46,065 nucleotides of DNA from Aquabacterium sp. (GTDB taxonomy: Bacteria; Pseudomonadota; Gammaproteobacteria; Burkholderiales; Burkholderiaceae_C): contig JAURXM010000075.1 of the NCBI GenBank assembly GCA_030654395.1, forward strand, positions 76,274 through 122,338. The letters run 5' to 3'. A program made the translations under genes and the position numbers. The notes below the pieces were generated by a model, which saw only the letters and a program-made list of their open reading frames with translations, was not told the origin of the DNA and ran no database searches. How positions within the stretch are numbered: the stretch's first letter is position 1; each line of letters opens with the position of its first letter. This document shows positions 27,111 to 35,738 of the stretch, piece after piece.

Positions 27111-28939
27111 CACAGACTCCACCAGCAACTGAGCACCCAGCCTTCAGGCTGATAGTACAAAGGGGGCTTAACGGGCTGCCCAAAGCGGGCGCCGCGGTAA
27201 GCGACCCTGTGTGTATTTGAATACCAGTGCGTGACGGCATAGTGGCCATGGCGAAGCACACGATCCAACGCTCTCACGGCGACAGCCAGCTCAGGACGCG
27301 TGCGTGCGCTGGTGATCTTCGCGAGCAACATATCGACCACTGGGTCGGCGATGCCACTGAGGTTGCTGGACCCCACTGTGTTGGCCTGAGATGAGTGATA
27401 CGACTGGTACAACTCGCTGCCAGGGAGCAAACGCCCTTGTGCTGCACGACTGACGACATCGAACTCGAAGTTCTTCTGGCGCTTTTCAAAAACAGCGAAG
27501 TCCACCACCCTGTAGCTGGCCTCAATGCCCAACTTCTCTAGGTTGCGTGTCATCTGCGTCACGATCCGACCCATGCTGGGTGAGTTATCAAGGAACTCAA
27601 TCGTGAAACGCTCACCCTTGGCGTTGCGCAACTGCCCATCTTTCAAGTCCCAGCCTGCGGCTTCGAGCAGATCTCGCGCAAGCAACAAGTTACCTCGTAG
27701 CGACCGTGGTGCATGGGTACTGGGGGGCATGGGCACGGCTTGGGTCAACACCTCGGGCGCCAATTGACTGCGCATAGGCGCGAGCAATGCCAGTTCATCA
27801 GCCCCAGGCAAGCCCTTGGCCTCGTACTCGCTGTTGGTGAAGTAACTGGGGAGCCGTTGATAGATGTTGTAGAACAACTGCCGACTCATCCATTCAAAGT
27901 CCATGCACAAGTCAATCGCTTGGCGCACACGCGGATCACTGAATTTTGGCAAACGGGTATTGAAGATGAACCCCTGAAAACTGACCGCATTGCTGTGTGG
28001 CAGCGTTTGCTTGATCAACTCTCCTGAATCGAATTTTTTGCCTTTGTACTGACGAACCCAGTCTTTTGAAATGAAGGATTGAATGAAGTCGAACTCACCC
28101 GCTTTGAAACCCTCAAAAGCCGTCACGTTATCTTTGTACATGCGGTACGTGACGCGGTCGAAATTAAACTGCCCCTTGCGAACATTGAGGTCGGCAGCCC
28201 AATAATGCGGGTCTCGCAGGTAGGTGATATCACGGCCGTAATCCACAGGTCCAATCTTGTATGGGCCAGAAGCGATGGGCTCATCCGTCACGATTTGATC
28301 AAATGGTTTGAGCTTGCCATTGAGCAGCCCCCATTTATGGCTGAACACAGGCAGGCTGCCGACAATCAGGGGCAACTCCGGATCAGGACTTTTGAACTCG
28401 AAACGTATCGTGCGCTCATTGACGAGCACTGCAGCAGAAACAGCGGCAAAGTAAGCTGGGTATTGAGGTGATGCCGCCTTGCTGTTGAGTCTATCGAACG
28501 ACTGCTTCACATCCAGCGCCAAGACCGGATCACCATTCTGGAATCGCGCTTTGGGGTTGAGTCTGAATGTGGCGGAGCGACCATCAGCGGCCACGGAGAC
28601 GTCATCAGCAAGCAGCCCATAGGCCGTAGCAGGCTCGTCTTGGTTGCCGACCAACAAGGTCTCAAACACCAAGGTGTCCAAGCCGGGTGGCTCGGTCCCC
28701 TTCAGTGTGAACGGGTTGTACTTGTCAAAGTTACTGGCGATTGAATTGGCCACGACGGCGATGCGTCCCCTTTTGGGTGCATCTGGCCGCACGTAATCAA
28801 ACTGCGCAAACCCAGCCGGATATTTGATGTCACCAAATTGCGCATACGCGTGGGCGGCCCAGAGGGGCCCGGCCATCCAGCACAGCCACATGCCAAGCAA
28901 CAGACGCATCCAACGGCCCATGCCGTGCTGCCTGCTCAC
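27110..28939 (-). CDS. yejA: Periplasmic peptide-binding protein
   Basis: Solute-binding subunit of the YejABEF importer, family 5 (extracellular SBP). About 609 residues with an N-terminal signal peptide (MRLLLGMWLCWMAGPLWAAH-AYA). Conserved segments are FGDIKYPAGFAQFDYVRPDA, FDKYNPFTLKGTEPPGLDTL, YGLLADDVSVAADGRSATFR and NTRLPKFSDPRVRQAIDLC. The start is GTG 28939 or ATG 28921; both leave a usable signal peptide. The gene begins nine bases after ldcA. In E. coli the system admits microcin C; in Agrobacterium the homologous YejBEF transporter imports murein peptides. The ldcA linkage favours the second role here. Confidence 0.92.
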   Translation of the reverse strand: MSRQHGMGRWMRLLLGMWLCWMAGPLWAAHAYAQFGDIKYPAGFAQFDYVRPDAPKRGRIAVVANSIASNFDKYNPFTLKGTEPPGLDTLVFETLLVGNQDEPATAYGLLADDVSVAADGRSATFRLNPKARFQNGDPVLALDVKQSFDRLNSKAASPQYPAYFAAVSAAVLVNERTIRFEFKSPDPELPLIVGSLPVFSHKWGLLNGKLKPFDQIVTDEPIASGPYKIGPVDYGRDITYLRDPHYWAADLNVRKGQFNFDRVTYRMYKDNVTAFEGFKAGEFDFIQSFISKDWVRQYKGKKFDSGELIKQTLPHSNAVSFQGFIFNTRLPKFSDPRVRQAIDLCMDFEWMSRQLFYNIYQRLPSYFTNSEYEAKGLPGADELALLAPMRSQLAPEVLTQAVPMPPSTHAPRSLRGNLLLARDLLEAAGWDLKDGQLRNAKGERFTIEFLDNSPSMGRIVTQMTRNLEKLGIEASYRVVDFAVFEKRQKNFEFDVVSRAAQGRLLPGSELYQSYHSSQANTVGSSNLSGIADPVVDMLLAKITSARTRPELAVAVRALDRVLRHGHYAVTHWYSNTHRVAYRGARFGQPVKPPLYYQPEGWVLSCWWSL

Positions 28940-28948
28940 CTTAGCCGC

Positions 28949-29893
28949 CTACCAGAGCAGAAGCGCATCGCGCCCCTGCACCAGCAGATTGGTTTGGCGA
29001 CCGATAGGCATGCACACCTTGGTTGGTACATGCCCAAAAGGCAAGCCAGTGAGTATCGGCGTCGCTGTTAACGAGCGCAGATAAGCAATGACCGTTTTGA
29101 GGTTGTAGCCTCGGTCCAAGGGGGATTTCCTGTACTCGGTGAACGCACCCAATACGATGGCTTTTTGCTGAGCCAAGATACCGGACTGATGCAGCTGCAG
29201 CAAGGCGCGTTCTATCCGATAGGGGTGCTCATTGACGTCCTCTAAAAACAAGATGCCTTTTTTGATCTGAGGGAAGTGAGGTGTACCCAACATGGACTGC
29301 ATCACAGCAAGGTTACCTCCCCACAGCCTGCCGGACACATCCAAGCCATCAAAACCGACTTCAGTGCGAAAACCAATGGCCTCTAAATCGCCGGCCATGG
29401 CCTCCACAAAACAATCTTGGGTGACGTCGTCGCCCCCCTCTGAGCTGTCAGCTCGGCCGAAATCATCACAGGCCATAGGGCCAGCCCAAAAACCAGCGGT
29501 TGTGCCCTCTTCCACTTTATGTGGCCCAGCCGCCTTGTGTGCCAATGCTGCCAACTGTAAGGCCGTGACATCGCTGTAGCCCACCCAAGCGGTGCCACGC
29601 TCAATGCTGCGCGCAATCAAGGGCCAATCAATGCGGTCCAGCAAACGAGTCAAACCATAACCACCGCGTGTAGCCAAGGCCACTGAGGGGGCGGCACCGG
29701 CGATGCGATGCAAGGCAGCAAGACGCACGTCATCGTCACCCGCAAAGCGCTGCTGCTTACTCAGCGCTGACGTGTCAACCGTGACGTCAAAGCCCAAAGC
29801 AGTCAAACGCTTGGTGGCCTTGCGTACCGGTGCCGCGGAAGGCACCAAGCCGGCGGGGCTGTAAATGATCAGGGGTAAGCGGGCATCAGTCAT
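28949..29893 (-). CDS. ldcA: Muramoyltetrapeptide L,D-carboxypeptidase
   Basis: Cytosolic serine peptidase of family S66 that removes the terminal D-alanine from recycled murein tetrapeptides so that tripeptide can be reused. From the ATG at 29893 the protein has 314 residues. Motifs: IIYSPAGLVPSAAPVRKATK, the TRGGYGLTRLLDRIDW segment, the nucleophile serine in WVGYSDVTALQ, the glutamate in FLEDVNEHPYRIERAL and the histidine in GLPFGHVPTKVCMPIG. No signal peptide. It lies nine bases before yejA and 49 bases after a small secreted-protein gene. The operon thus couples peptide uptake to tetrapeptide trimming. Confidence 0.94.
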   Translation of the reverse strand: MTDARLPLIIYSPAGLVPSAAPVRKATKRLTALGFDVTVDTSALSKQQRFAGDDDVRLAALHRIAGAAPSVALATRGGYGLTRLLDRIDWPLIARSIERGTAWVGYSDVTALQLAALAHKAAGPHKVEEGTTAGFWAGPMACDDFGRADSSEGGDDVTQDCFVEAMAGDLEAIGFRTEVGFDGLDVSGRLWGGNLAVMQSMLGTPHFPQIKKGILFLEDVNEHPYRIERALLQLHQSGILAQQKAIVLGAFTEYRKSPLDRGYNLKTVIAYLRSLTATPILTGLPFGHVPTKVCMPIGRQTNLLVQGRDALLLW

Positions 29894-29942
29894 CCCGCTA
29901 TTCTGAATGACAACCAGACAGCCGCCCATCTGGGTTGATACG

Positions 29943-30362
29943 CTATTGCCCCATGCGTTGCGCTTTGGCCAGTGTTTTGACTTGGAAGCTGCCATCGCTG
30001 TCGAACAACCATGCCTCCATGAACCCATTTCGCCGCAACTCAGAGCGCACATCATCTGCCACCACAATGGGCGGCGCACGGCGCACGGTTTCAATGGCGC
30101 GCGCCAGCATCTCCGGCTGCTCGTCGTTGGTACGAACGACCTCCGCCAGCCAACGCCCGCCATCATCCAACTTGACGTTGAGCACGATGACGGCCCGCAA
30201 AAGTGGTTGCGGGTTGTGGTGATGGATCAATTCTGGTGAGCCGGAATACACCGCGTGAGCAAAGTCTTTGCGAACATCGTCGGGGACTCCGGCCCAAACC
30301 GGGTGCGCAACAGCCCACAAGGACCCGGCCAGAAAACTGAAACAAACTGTCTTGACGCTCAT
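29943..30362 (-). CDS. Small secreted protein with TonB C-terminal-like domain
   Basis: Unrecognised 139-residue protein. The start at 30362 has GGAG six bases upstream. A signal peptide (FLAGSLWAVAHPVWA, cleavage before GVPDD) is followed by a domain with LLRAVIVLNVKLDDGGRWLA, then EVVRTNDEQPEMLARAIETV and GFMEAWLFDSDGSFQVKTLA. The order (beta strand, gly/asp turn, beta strand, helix, final beta hairpin) matches the TonB C-terminal fold and the lipoprotein at 132-647, to which it looks paralogous. There is no TonB-type membrane anchor or proline-rich spacer. It may be the first gene of the ldcA-yejABEF transcript, but its function is unknown. Confidence 0.7.
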   Translation of the reverse strand: MSVKTVCFSFLAGSLWAVAHPVWAGVPDDVRKDFAHAVYSGSPELIHHHNPQPLLRAVIVLNVKLDDGGRWLAEVVRTNDEQPEMLARAIETVRRAPPIVVADDVRSELRRNGFMEAWLFDSDGSFQVKTLAKAQRMGQ

Positions 30363-30712
30363 GAGGCTCTCCAAAAGAGTTGAACACCTCATCTGAGCAG
30401 GACACAGCTCTACCCTTTCGTCCATAGGCCGCGGCCATCAAATCGTGACAATGGTCTCGCAGCAGGCTGATTAAATTGAAGCGCGAACACCGGGCACGCT
30501 GCAACCCATCAATGAGCACAGAGCGATCAAACGTGACGCCGTTGACCGCGATGGCGCCGCTGAAACAAATTGCTTCAATTAACCGCTTAAGTTTGTCAGG
30601 GGCAGGTCATCACACGCGGTGACCGCCCCAAATCGTTTGACAAGGCTATTGACTTCAATGCCCATAGCCTGACTCTCAATTGAGTAACTGAATGGCCAGC
30701 CTACTCAATCCA
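30363..30712. other. 350-bp intergenic region between rdgC and the secreted-protein gene
   Basis: No credible gene was found in either strand. Near rdgC a hairpin (GGGGC-A-GGTCA / TGACC-GCCCC, 30599-30629) may end the rdgC transcript, though it lacks a U-tract. The half nearer the secreted-protein gene must hold the promoter of the ldcA-yej transcript. A minus-strand TTGTCA with TATGGA 18-19 bases further is the best candidate and is weak. Confidence 0.5.
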
Positions 30713-31717
30713 TCAGAGATCCCACGGCGCAGACTCATCTGACGCAGCTACTGCGGGCTTGGCTTGGACGGGCGCATCCGGCGTTGACTTGGCCGGCTGA
30801 GGGCTCATGCCAATGATTTGCTCTCCGCCAAGGGCCTCCAGCAAATCAGGAATCAACTCAATCAACTCACCCGTCGCGATGGCAGCATCGGCGTCAAATG
30901 CCTCACCCTTATCCACCTTGCCGGCAGCGGCCATGGCACCCTCGAATACGACATCCAAGAAAGCCACTTTTTTGAGCTGCATCGACTCAGTCAACATGAA
31001 AGACACACGCTCACGCCAAGTCATCGCCACGCGTGTGGGCACCTTGCCGCTGAGGATGTGCTCGCGCACCTCTTCTGTATCCAGTGGGTGACGCGCATAG
31101 CGCACCACGGACTTCATCTCGTCAGCTGATTTCAGCTCGCACTCACGATCGATGCTGAAAGCGTAAGGTGCCTCTCCCGTTCCCAACCAGTGGGACATGG
31201 CGACAGCAGGCGACATCTCAGTGTGAACCAAGCTCAGTGCCAAGCCATCAAAGGCCTTGATCAACATGGTCACCACTTCTTCGGCTTTGGATTGGCTGGC
31301 GCTGTCCAAAATCAACAAACGCTGCTTGGGCGCAATCCAGATTCGCGTCACAGACTGCTTGGTGAAGGCCATGGGCAGCAACTCCAGCAAGGCTTGCTCC
31401 TTGAGCTCCTTGGTTTGCTTTTTACCTGGCTTGCGTCCCGTTGTTTTTTCGATTTTTTCGGCGATTTCATCCGTGCGTCGTTTGACGACAGACCCGGGCA
31501 CCACGCGCTGCTCAGTCATCAACTTCAACAACAAATGGCCACCAACTTCCTCAACGAGGGCTGCGTGCGCCTCACCCCGAGGCTCTACCCAACCCGAGGA
31601 TTTCTGCTGAGTGGCACCGCACTCGACAAAGCGCTCTTTATCCAACTCGGTTTCGATCTGTGCTGCTGTGGCAGACCAGTCCGGGCCCATTCTGTATACC
31701 GTTAGATTCTTGAACAC
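30713..31717 (-). CDS. rdgC: Recombination-associated protein RdgC
   Basis: A nucleoid-associated, ring-shaped dimeric DNA-binding protein that limits RecA-driven recombination. The family N-terminus (M/VFKNLTVYRMGPDW) shows that translation starts at the GTG at 31717, preceded by AAGGA with five bases spacing; the frame opens further upstream but without support. The protein has 334 residues and shows ETELDKERFVECGATQQKSS, LLLKLMTEQRVVPGSVVKRR, ELLPMAFTKQSVTRIWIAPK and VAMTWRERVSFMLTESMQLK with KVAFLDVVFE. A C-terminal Pro/Ala tail follows. It lies 75 bp after the tRNA-Ser gene, separated by a terminator. Confidence 0.95.
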   Translation of the reverse strand: MFKNLTVYRMGPDWSATAAQIETELDKERFVECGATQQKSSGWVEPRGEAHAALVEEVGGHLLLKLMTEQRVVPGSVVKRRTDEIAEKIEKTTGRKPGKKQTKELKEQALLELLPMAFTKQSVTRIWIAPKQRLLILDSASQSKAEEVVTMLIKAFDGLALSLVHTEMSPAVAMSHWLGTGEAPYAFSIDRECELKSADEMKSVVRYARHPLDTEEVREHILSGKVPTRVAMTWRERVSFMLTESMQLKKVAFLDVVFEGAMAAAGKVDKGEAFDADAAIATGELIELIPDLLEALGGEQIIGMSPQPAKSTPDAPVQAKPAVAASDESAPWDL

Positions 31718-31751
31718 GTGCGTCCTTTGAAAAGTCACAAAAGTAAGCCAC

Positions 31752-31782
31752 AAAAGAAAACGCCCCTGACGAATCAGGGGCG
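31752..31782 (-). terminator. Intrinsic terminator after tRNA-Ser
   Basis: A nine-bp perfect stem CGCCCCTGA / TCAGGGGCG (31761-31769 with 31774-31782, tetraloop) is followed on the minus strand by TTTTCTTTTG. It lies ten bases after the encoded CCA of the tRNA. The T-run on the other side means it could also work on the plus strand. Confidence 0.85.
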
Positions 31783-31792
31783 CTCTTTTTTC

Positions 31793-31883
31793 TGGCGGAG
31801 ACGGAGGGATTCGAACCCTCGATGCGCTTTTGGCACATACTCCCTTAGCAGGGGAGCACCTTCGGCCACTCGGTCACGTCTCC
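31793..31883 (-). tRNA. tRNA-Ser (anticodon GCU, reads AGC/AGU)
   Basis: Minus strand. The acceptor stem GGAGACG (31883-31877) pairs with CGTCTCC, with discriminator G and an encoded CCA (31795-31793). The anticodon GCT lies at 31849-31847 in the arm CTCCCCTGCTAAGGGAG. The T-arm has GGTTCGAATCC. A long variable arm of about 20 bases is typical of serine tRNAs. Total length is 91 bases. A TAGAAT at 31902-31897, 14 bases upstream, is the likely -10. Confidence 0.97.
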
Positions 31884-31896
31884 AGCAACAGCGCTG

Positions 31897-31902
31897 ATTC
31901 TA
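31897..31902 (-). promoter_or_regulatory. -10 element for tRNA-Ser
   Basis: TAGAAT on the minus strand, with transcription expected to begin about 7 bases before the tRNA 5' end. The -35 region is weak (GCTGTT or CTGTTT at 16-17 bases). A GC-rich stretch follows the -10, as often seen in stringently controlled tRNA promoters. Confidence 0.4.
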
Positions 31903-31975
31903 GCCCAAAATTCCAAGCAAACAGCCAGTTGCGATCAAAACAACGCTGCCAACAGGCTGGGCAAAATCAAGCTAT

Positions 31976-33232
31976 TCAGGCTTTAACCTCATCCAAGCCA
32001 AATGCCTTGTGCAGTGCACGCACGGCCAACTCCATGTATTTCTCATCGATCACAACAGAAGTCTTGATTTCGCTGGTTGTGATCATTTTGATGTTGATGC
32101 TTTCTTCAGACAAGCAACGGAACATGGTGCTGGCAATGCCCACATGACTGCGCATACCAATGCCCACAATTGACACCTTGCAGATGTTAGGGTCACCCAC
32201 GATTTCACGTGCACCCAGCGTAGGCTGCACATGTGTATTCAACAACTCAAGTGTGCGTGCGTAGTCGTTGCGGTGAACCGTGAACGAGAAGTCCGTCTTG
32301 CCATCGTGTGAGGCGTTCTGGATGATCACATCCACGTCGATATTGGCCTCAGCCACCTTACCCAGAATTTGATAGGCAATGCCTGGGGTGTCGGGGACGC
32401 CGACCACGGTGATCTTGGCTTCATCGCGATTGAACGCGATGCCAGAGACAACAGCTTGTTCCATATTCTCGTCTTCCTCAAAACTGATGAGCGTGCCCGA
32501 CTTGGCTTCTTCGTCGACAGGGATGTCCCACGGTGTAAAACTGGACAGCACACGCAGGGGTACGCGGTATTTTCCGGCAAACTCCACCGAACGAATTTGC
32601 AGCACTTTCGAGCCTTGAGAGGCCATCTCCAGCATCTCCTCGAAGCTGACGGTGTTCATGCGACGGGCCTCTGGCACCACGCGAGGGTCTGTCGTATAGA
32701 CACCATCCACGTCCGTGTAGATCAGGCACTCGTCAGCCTTCATCGCAGCAGCCACGGCCACCGCTGACGTATCCGAGCCGCCACGGCCCAGCGTCGTGAT
32801 GTGACCATCCGGATCCACACCCTGAAAGCCTGTGATGACCACGACCTTACCAGCCGCCAGATCAGCGCGCACACGTGTGTCATCAATGCTCTCGATGCGG
32901 GCTTTGCCGAATGAAGAGTCAGTCTTGATGGGCACCTGCCAGCCAGCGTAGCTGACCGATTGCAAACCTTCTGCCGCCAACGCGATGGCCAATAAGCCAG
33001 AAGATACCTGCTCACCTGTGGCCGCAATCAAGTCGAGCTCACGCGGGTTCGCGCTCTCAGAGAGTTCTTTAGCCAAGCCAAGAAGCCGGTTGGTCTCACC
33101 ACTCATGGCCGAGGGCACGACCACGAGCTGGTGACCAGCCCGCACCCACTTGGCCACCCGCTTGGCCACGTTACGAATGCGCTCAGGGGAGCCCATCGAC
33201 GTGCCGCCGTATTTGTGAACGATCAGTGCCAT
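31976..33232 (-). CDS. lysC: Aspartate kinase
   Basis: Phosphorylates aspartate, the first step to lysine, threonine and methionine. The 418-residue monofunctional kinase begins MALIVHKYGGTSMGSPERIR (KYGGTS motif) and contains VVVPSAMSGETNRLLGLAKE, LDLIAATGEQVSSGLLAIAL, TTLGRGGSDTSAVAVAAAMK and YTDVDGVYTTDPRVV. Two C-terminal ACT domains (residues about 260-418) give allosteric control by end products. Within the gene an ATG at 32464 (Met257, FEEDENMEQAV) has GAGGA ten bases upstream. That resembles the internal beta-subunit start of Bacillus and Corynebacterium lysC. A TAAAAT at 33323-33318 in the 128-bp gap to tilS may be its -10. Confidence 0.96.
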   Translation of the reverse strand: MALIVHKYGGTSMGSPERIRNVAKRVAKWVRAGHQLVVVPSAMSGETNRLLGLAKELSESANPRELDLIAATGEQVSSGLLAIALAAEGLQSVSYAGWQVPIKTDSSFGKARIESIDDTRVRADLAAGKVVVITGFQGVDPDGHITTLGRGGSDTSAVAVAAAMKADECLIYTDVDGVYTTDPRVVPEARRMNTVSFEEMLEMASQGSKVLQIRSVEFAGKYRVPLRVLSSFTPWDIPVDEEAKSGTLISFEEDENMEQAVVSGIAFNRDEAKITVVGVPDTPGIAYQILGKVAEANIDVDVIIQNASHDGKTDFSFTVHRNDYARTLELLNTHVQPTLGAREIVGDPNICKVSIVGIGMRSHVGIASTMFRCLSEESINIKMITTSEIKTSVVIDEKYMELAVRALHKAFGLDEVKA

Positions 33233-33360
33233 GTCAGATATTGTTGGAGTAAACCGCGCTCAAAAACACAAAATAAAACCCGAATGTAGCCACGAAACGT
33301 GCGCGATCCAACCTTCTATTTTAACCTCAGCGTCAGGTCACCAAGCCCATACCGGCTTAT

Positions 33361-34710
33361 TTAACGAACATCAGGCACCCAAGTCAGTGCCCATTGCGTC
33401 TCCCCTATTTGGGCTACACACCGCGCATCAACACCCAAACCAGGCACAAACAGAAGCTGGGATCCAGCGTAAAACAAAGGGCTCTGCCGACACCAAGCGG
33501 GCACGGCCGCAGATTGGTACTGCTTTTTGAGTGACCGGGCAGGCCGCCCTAGCCCAATTTGGAGCCTCTCACCACCAACGCGGGGTCGGGCTGTCACACA
33601 AGCAAGTTGGTTAGCTGACACCCCGCCGCACGCAACCCGATCAAGGTGCAATGAACCTGACCAGCCTGGAACAGCAAACTGCCCATGTGCGCACTGATCA
33701 GTCATCAGTAACGGCGCCAAGACGACATCTTGGACTCCCACAACAGAATTTGAAACACAAGCAGAGCGATCGCTCGAAACTGTGCAGGTCAATATCCCAC
33801 GATACAAAGCCAAACCAACAGGCGCCCAATGTGCTGCCTGCTGACGGAAAACCAAGCCCGGGATTTCATGCGACAAGCGCTCAAGCCAATTGGCAGACAG
33901 ACTCCTGCCCGCCTCCTCGCGGTACCAATGAGCCAGCGATTCACGCCGCTCAGCACCGGACAAATTCGACCACAGAGCGGCATCAATCTGAGCCGACTCA
34001 CCATCGACGAGCACGCCAGACAACAAAGACGCACGCCATTGCGCCAAGCCCGGCAGCACATCAGCCACACGGGATGCTGCTGCAGCCAAAGACGCCTCAG
34101 CCTGAGGGAAGGCCGCACACAAAGCCGGCCACACACGCAGCCTTAAACTATTGCGTGCGAAACGTGTGTTGCTGTTGCTGTCATCCTCGATGAAAGACAG
34201 GCCGTATTGCGCTACATAGGCTTCAATGGACTCGCGTGAGTGCCCCAACCAAGGCCGCACCCATCTCACGCCACCTCGGCTGATATCCCTCGGCATGGCT
34301 GCCAAACCTGCTACACCTGATCCACGCAAAGCCTGCAGCAAAAATGTCTCAGCCTGATCGCGTCGATGATGGGCCAGCAAGACCAAGTCAGCCCCGACCT
34401 CTCTGGCCATGTCACCCAGCGCGTCATAGCGTGCATCACGTGCAAGCGCCTCAACGCTGCCGCCGCCAGCCAACGGCAATGTCACGCGGCGAGACAGCAA
34501 CTTAACAGGCAAGCCTTGGGCATGTAGCCCATCGCAAAAAATCTGAGCATGAAGCAACCACGCATCCGCATCCAAACTGATGCCATGGTGCACATGCAGA
34601 GCGACCACATCGACACCGCCTGCCTCTTGCGCAGCGCAGGCTGTGGCGTGCAATAAAGCGGTCGAATCTCGCCCGCCACTGAAGGCCACAGCCACAACGG
34701 ATGAAGTCAT
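33361..34710 (-). CDS. tilS: tRNA(Ile)-lysidine synthase
   Basis: Modifies C34 of tRNA-Ile2 (CAU) to lysidine using ATP and lysine, so that it reads AUA. The 449-residue protein has the N-type PP-loop VVAVAFSGGRDSTALLHATA, the HHGISLDADAWLLHAQIFCD segment and LARDARYDALGDMAREVGAD. LLAHHRRDQAETFLLQALRG is next, then GSGVAGLAAMP, and RWVRPWLGHSRESIEAYVAQ completes the catalytic core. A C-terminal TilS_C-like domain contains LQIGLGRPARSLKKQYQSAA. It follows accA by 25 bp. Confidence 0.95.
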   Translation of the reverse strand: MTSSVVAVAFSGGRDSTALLHATACAAQEAGGVDVVALHVHHGISLDADAWLLHAQIFCDGLHAQGLPVKLLSRRVTLPLAGGGSVEALARDARYDALGDMAREVGADLVLLAHHRRDQAETFLLQALRGSGVAGLAAMPRDISRGGVRWVRPWLGHSRESIEAYVAQYGLSFIEDDSNSNTRFARNSLRLRVWPALCAAFPQAEASLAAAASRVADVLPGLAQWRASLLSGVLVDGESAQIDAALWSNLSGAERRESLAHWYREEAGRSLSANWLERLSHEIPGLVFRQQAAHWAPVGLALYRGILTCTVSSDRSACVSNSVVGVQDVVLAPLLMTDQCAHGQFAVPGWSGSLHLDRVACGGVSANQLACVTARPRVGGERLQIGLGRPARSLKKQYQSAAVPAWCRQSPLFYAGSQLLFVPGLGVDARCVAQIGETQWALTWVPDVR

Positions 34711-34735
34711 ACCCAGACCCCCAGCGCGCAGCAGG

Positions 34736-35707
34736 TCAATGCTCTTTGGTGTCGTTATAACGGCCGTAGCTTTGCAAACGGTCGTAGCGCGTTTGCAGCA
34801 GTTCTTTGACTTTCATGTCGCTCACCTGGCGCCATGCATCATTGAGTGCACGCTTGAGGTTGGCACAAGCCTGTTTGTGATCTCGATGAGCACCGCCGAC
34901 AGGCTCGCTGACGATTTTATCGATCAGACCCAAGGCCTTCAGTCGGTGCGCCGTGATACCTAAAGCCTCTGCGGCGTCGGAGGCCTTATCAGAGGTTTTC
35001 CACAAAATGGATGCACAACCCTCAGGCGAAATCACGGAGTACACCGAATACTGCATCATCAAAACTTGGTCACCCACGCTGATCGCCAAGGCGCCGCCAG
35101 AGCCCCCTTCACCGATGATCGTGGTGATGATGGGCACCTCCAAACGCGCCATCTCAAAGATGTTGCGGCCAATGGCTTCGGATTGATTGCGCTCTTCCGC
35201 CCCGATACCTGGGTAAGCGCCCGGTGTATCCACAAACGTAAAAACAGGCAAGCCAAATTTCTCAGCCGTCTTCATCAGCCGCAAAGCCTTGCGGTACCCC
35301 TCTGGACGGGACATGCCAAAGTTACGCGCCGTACGCTCCTTGGTATCACGCCCCTTTTGATGGCCTAGCACCATACAAGGCTGACCGTTAAAGCGAGCCA
35401 AACCGCCCACGATAGACAAGTCGTCTGAGAAATGACGGTCGCCATGCATCTCTTGAAAGTCTGTGAACAACTCGTTCACATAGTCCAGGGTGTAGGGACG
35501 CTGTGGGTGCCGTGCGATCTGCGTGACCTGCCAAGGCGACAGTGTGGAGTAGATGTCTTTGGTCAGCAGCAGGCTCTTCTTAGCCAAGCGCTCAATCTCC
35601 TCGGAGATATCAACTGCTGACTCACTCTGAACGTAGCGCAGTTCTTCAATTTTGGATTCCAGCTCGGCAACGGGTTGCTCGAACTCAAGGAAGTGTCTCT
35701 TGCTCAT
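34736..35707 (-). CDS. accA: Acetyl-CoA carboxylase carboxyltransferase subunit alpha
   Basis: With AccD it transfers CO2 from biotin to acetyl-CoA, the committed step of fatty-acid synthesis. The protein has 323 residues from the ATG at 35707, with AAGGA eight bases upstream. Motifs: [100 protein letters not shown] and the oxyanion-hole region [20 protein letters not shown]. It lies 31 bp after the glycosylase gene, in the cysS-glycosylase-accA-tilS run. Confidence 0.97.
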   Translation of the reverse strand: MSKRHFLEFEQPVAELESKIEELRYVQSESAVDISEEIERLAKKSLLLTKDIYSTLSPWQVTQIARHPQRPYTLDYVNELFTDFQEMHGDRHFSDDLSIVGGLARFNGQPCMVLGHQKGRDTKERTARNFGMSRPEGYRKALRLMKTAEKFGLPVFTFVDTPGAYPGIGAEERNQSEAIGRNIFEMARLEVPIITTIIGEGGSGGALAISVGDQVLMMQYSVYSVISPEGCASILWKTSDKASDAAEALGITAHRLKALGLIDKIVSEPVGGAHRDHKQACANLKRALNDAWRQVSDMKVKELLQTRYDRLQSYGRYNDTKEH

Positions 35708-35738
35708 GGCGGGTATCCTTTCTGAACGCCGGGCCTTA

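Noticed and set aside
31793..31883. tRNA-Ser as an attachment site for an integrated element
   Set aside because: Both sides carry housekeeping genes (lysC, rdgC). No integrase or direct repeat of the tRNA 3' end was found in the window.
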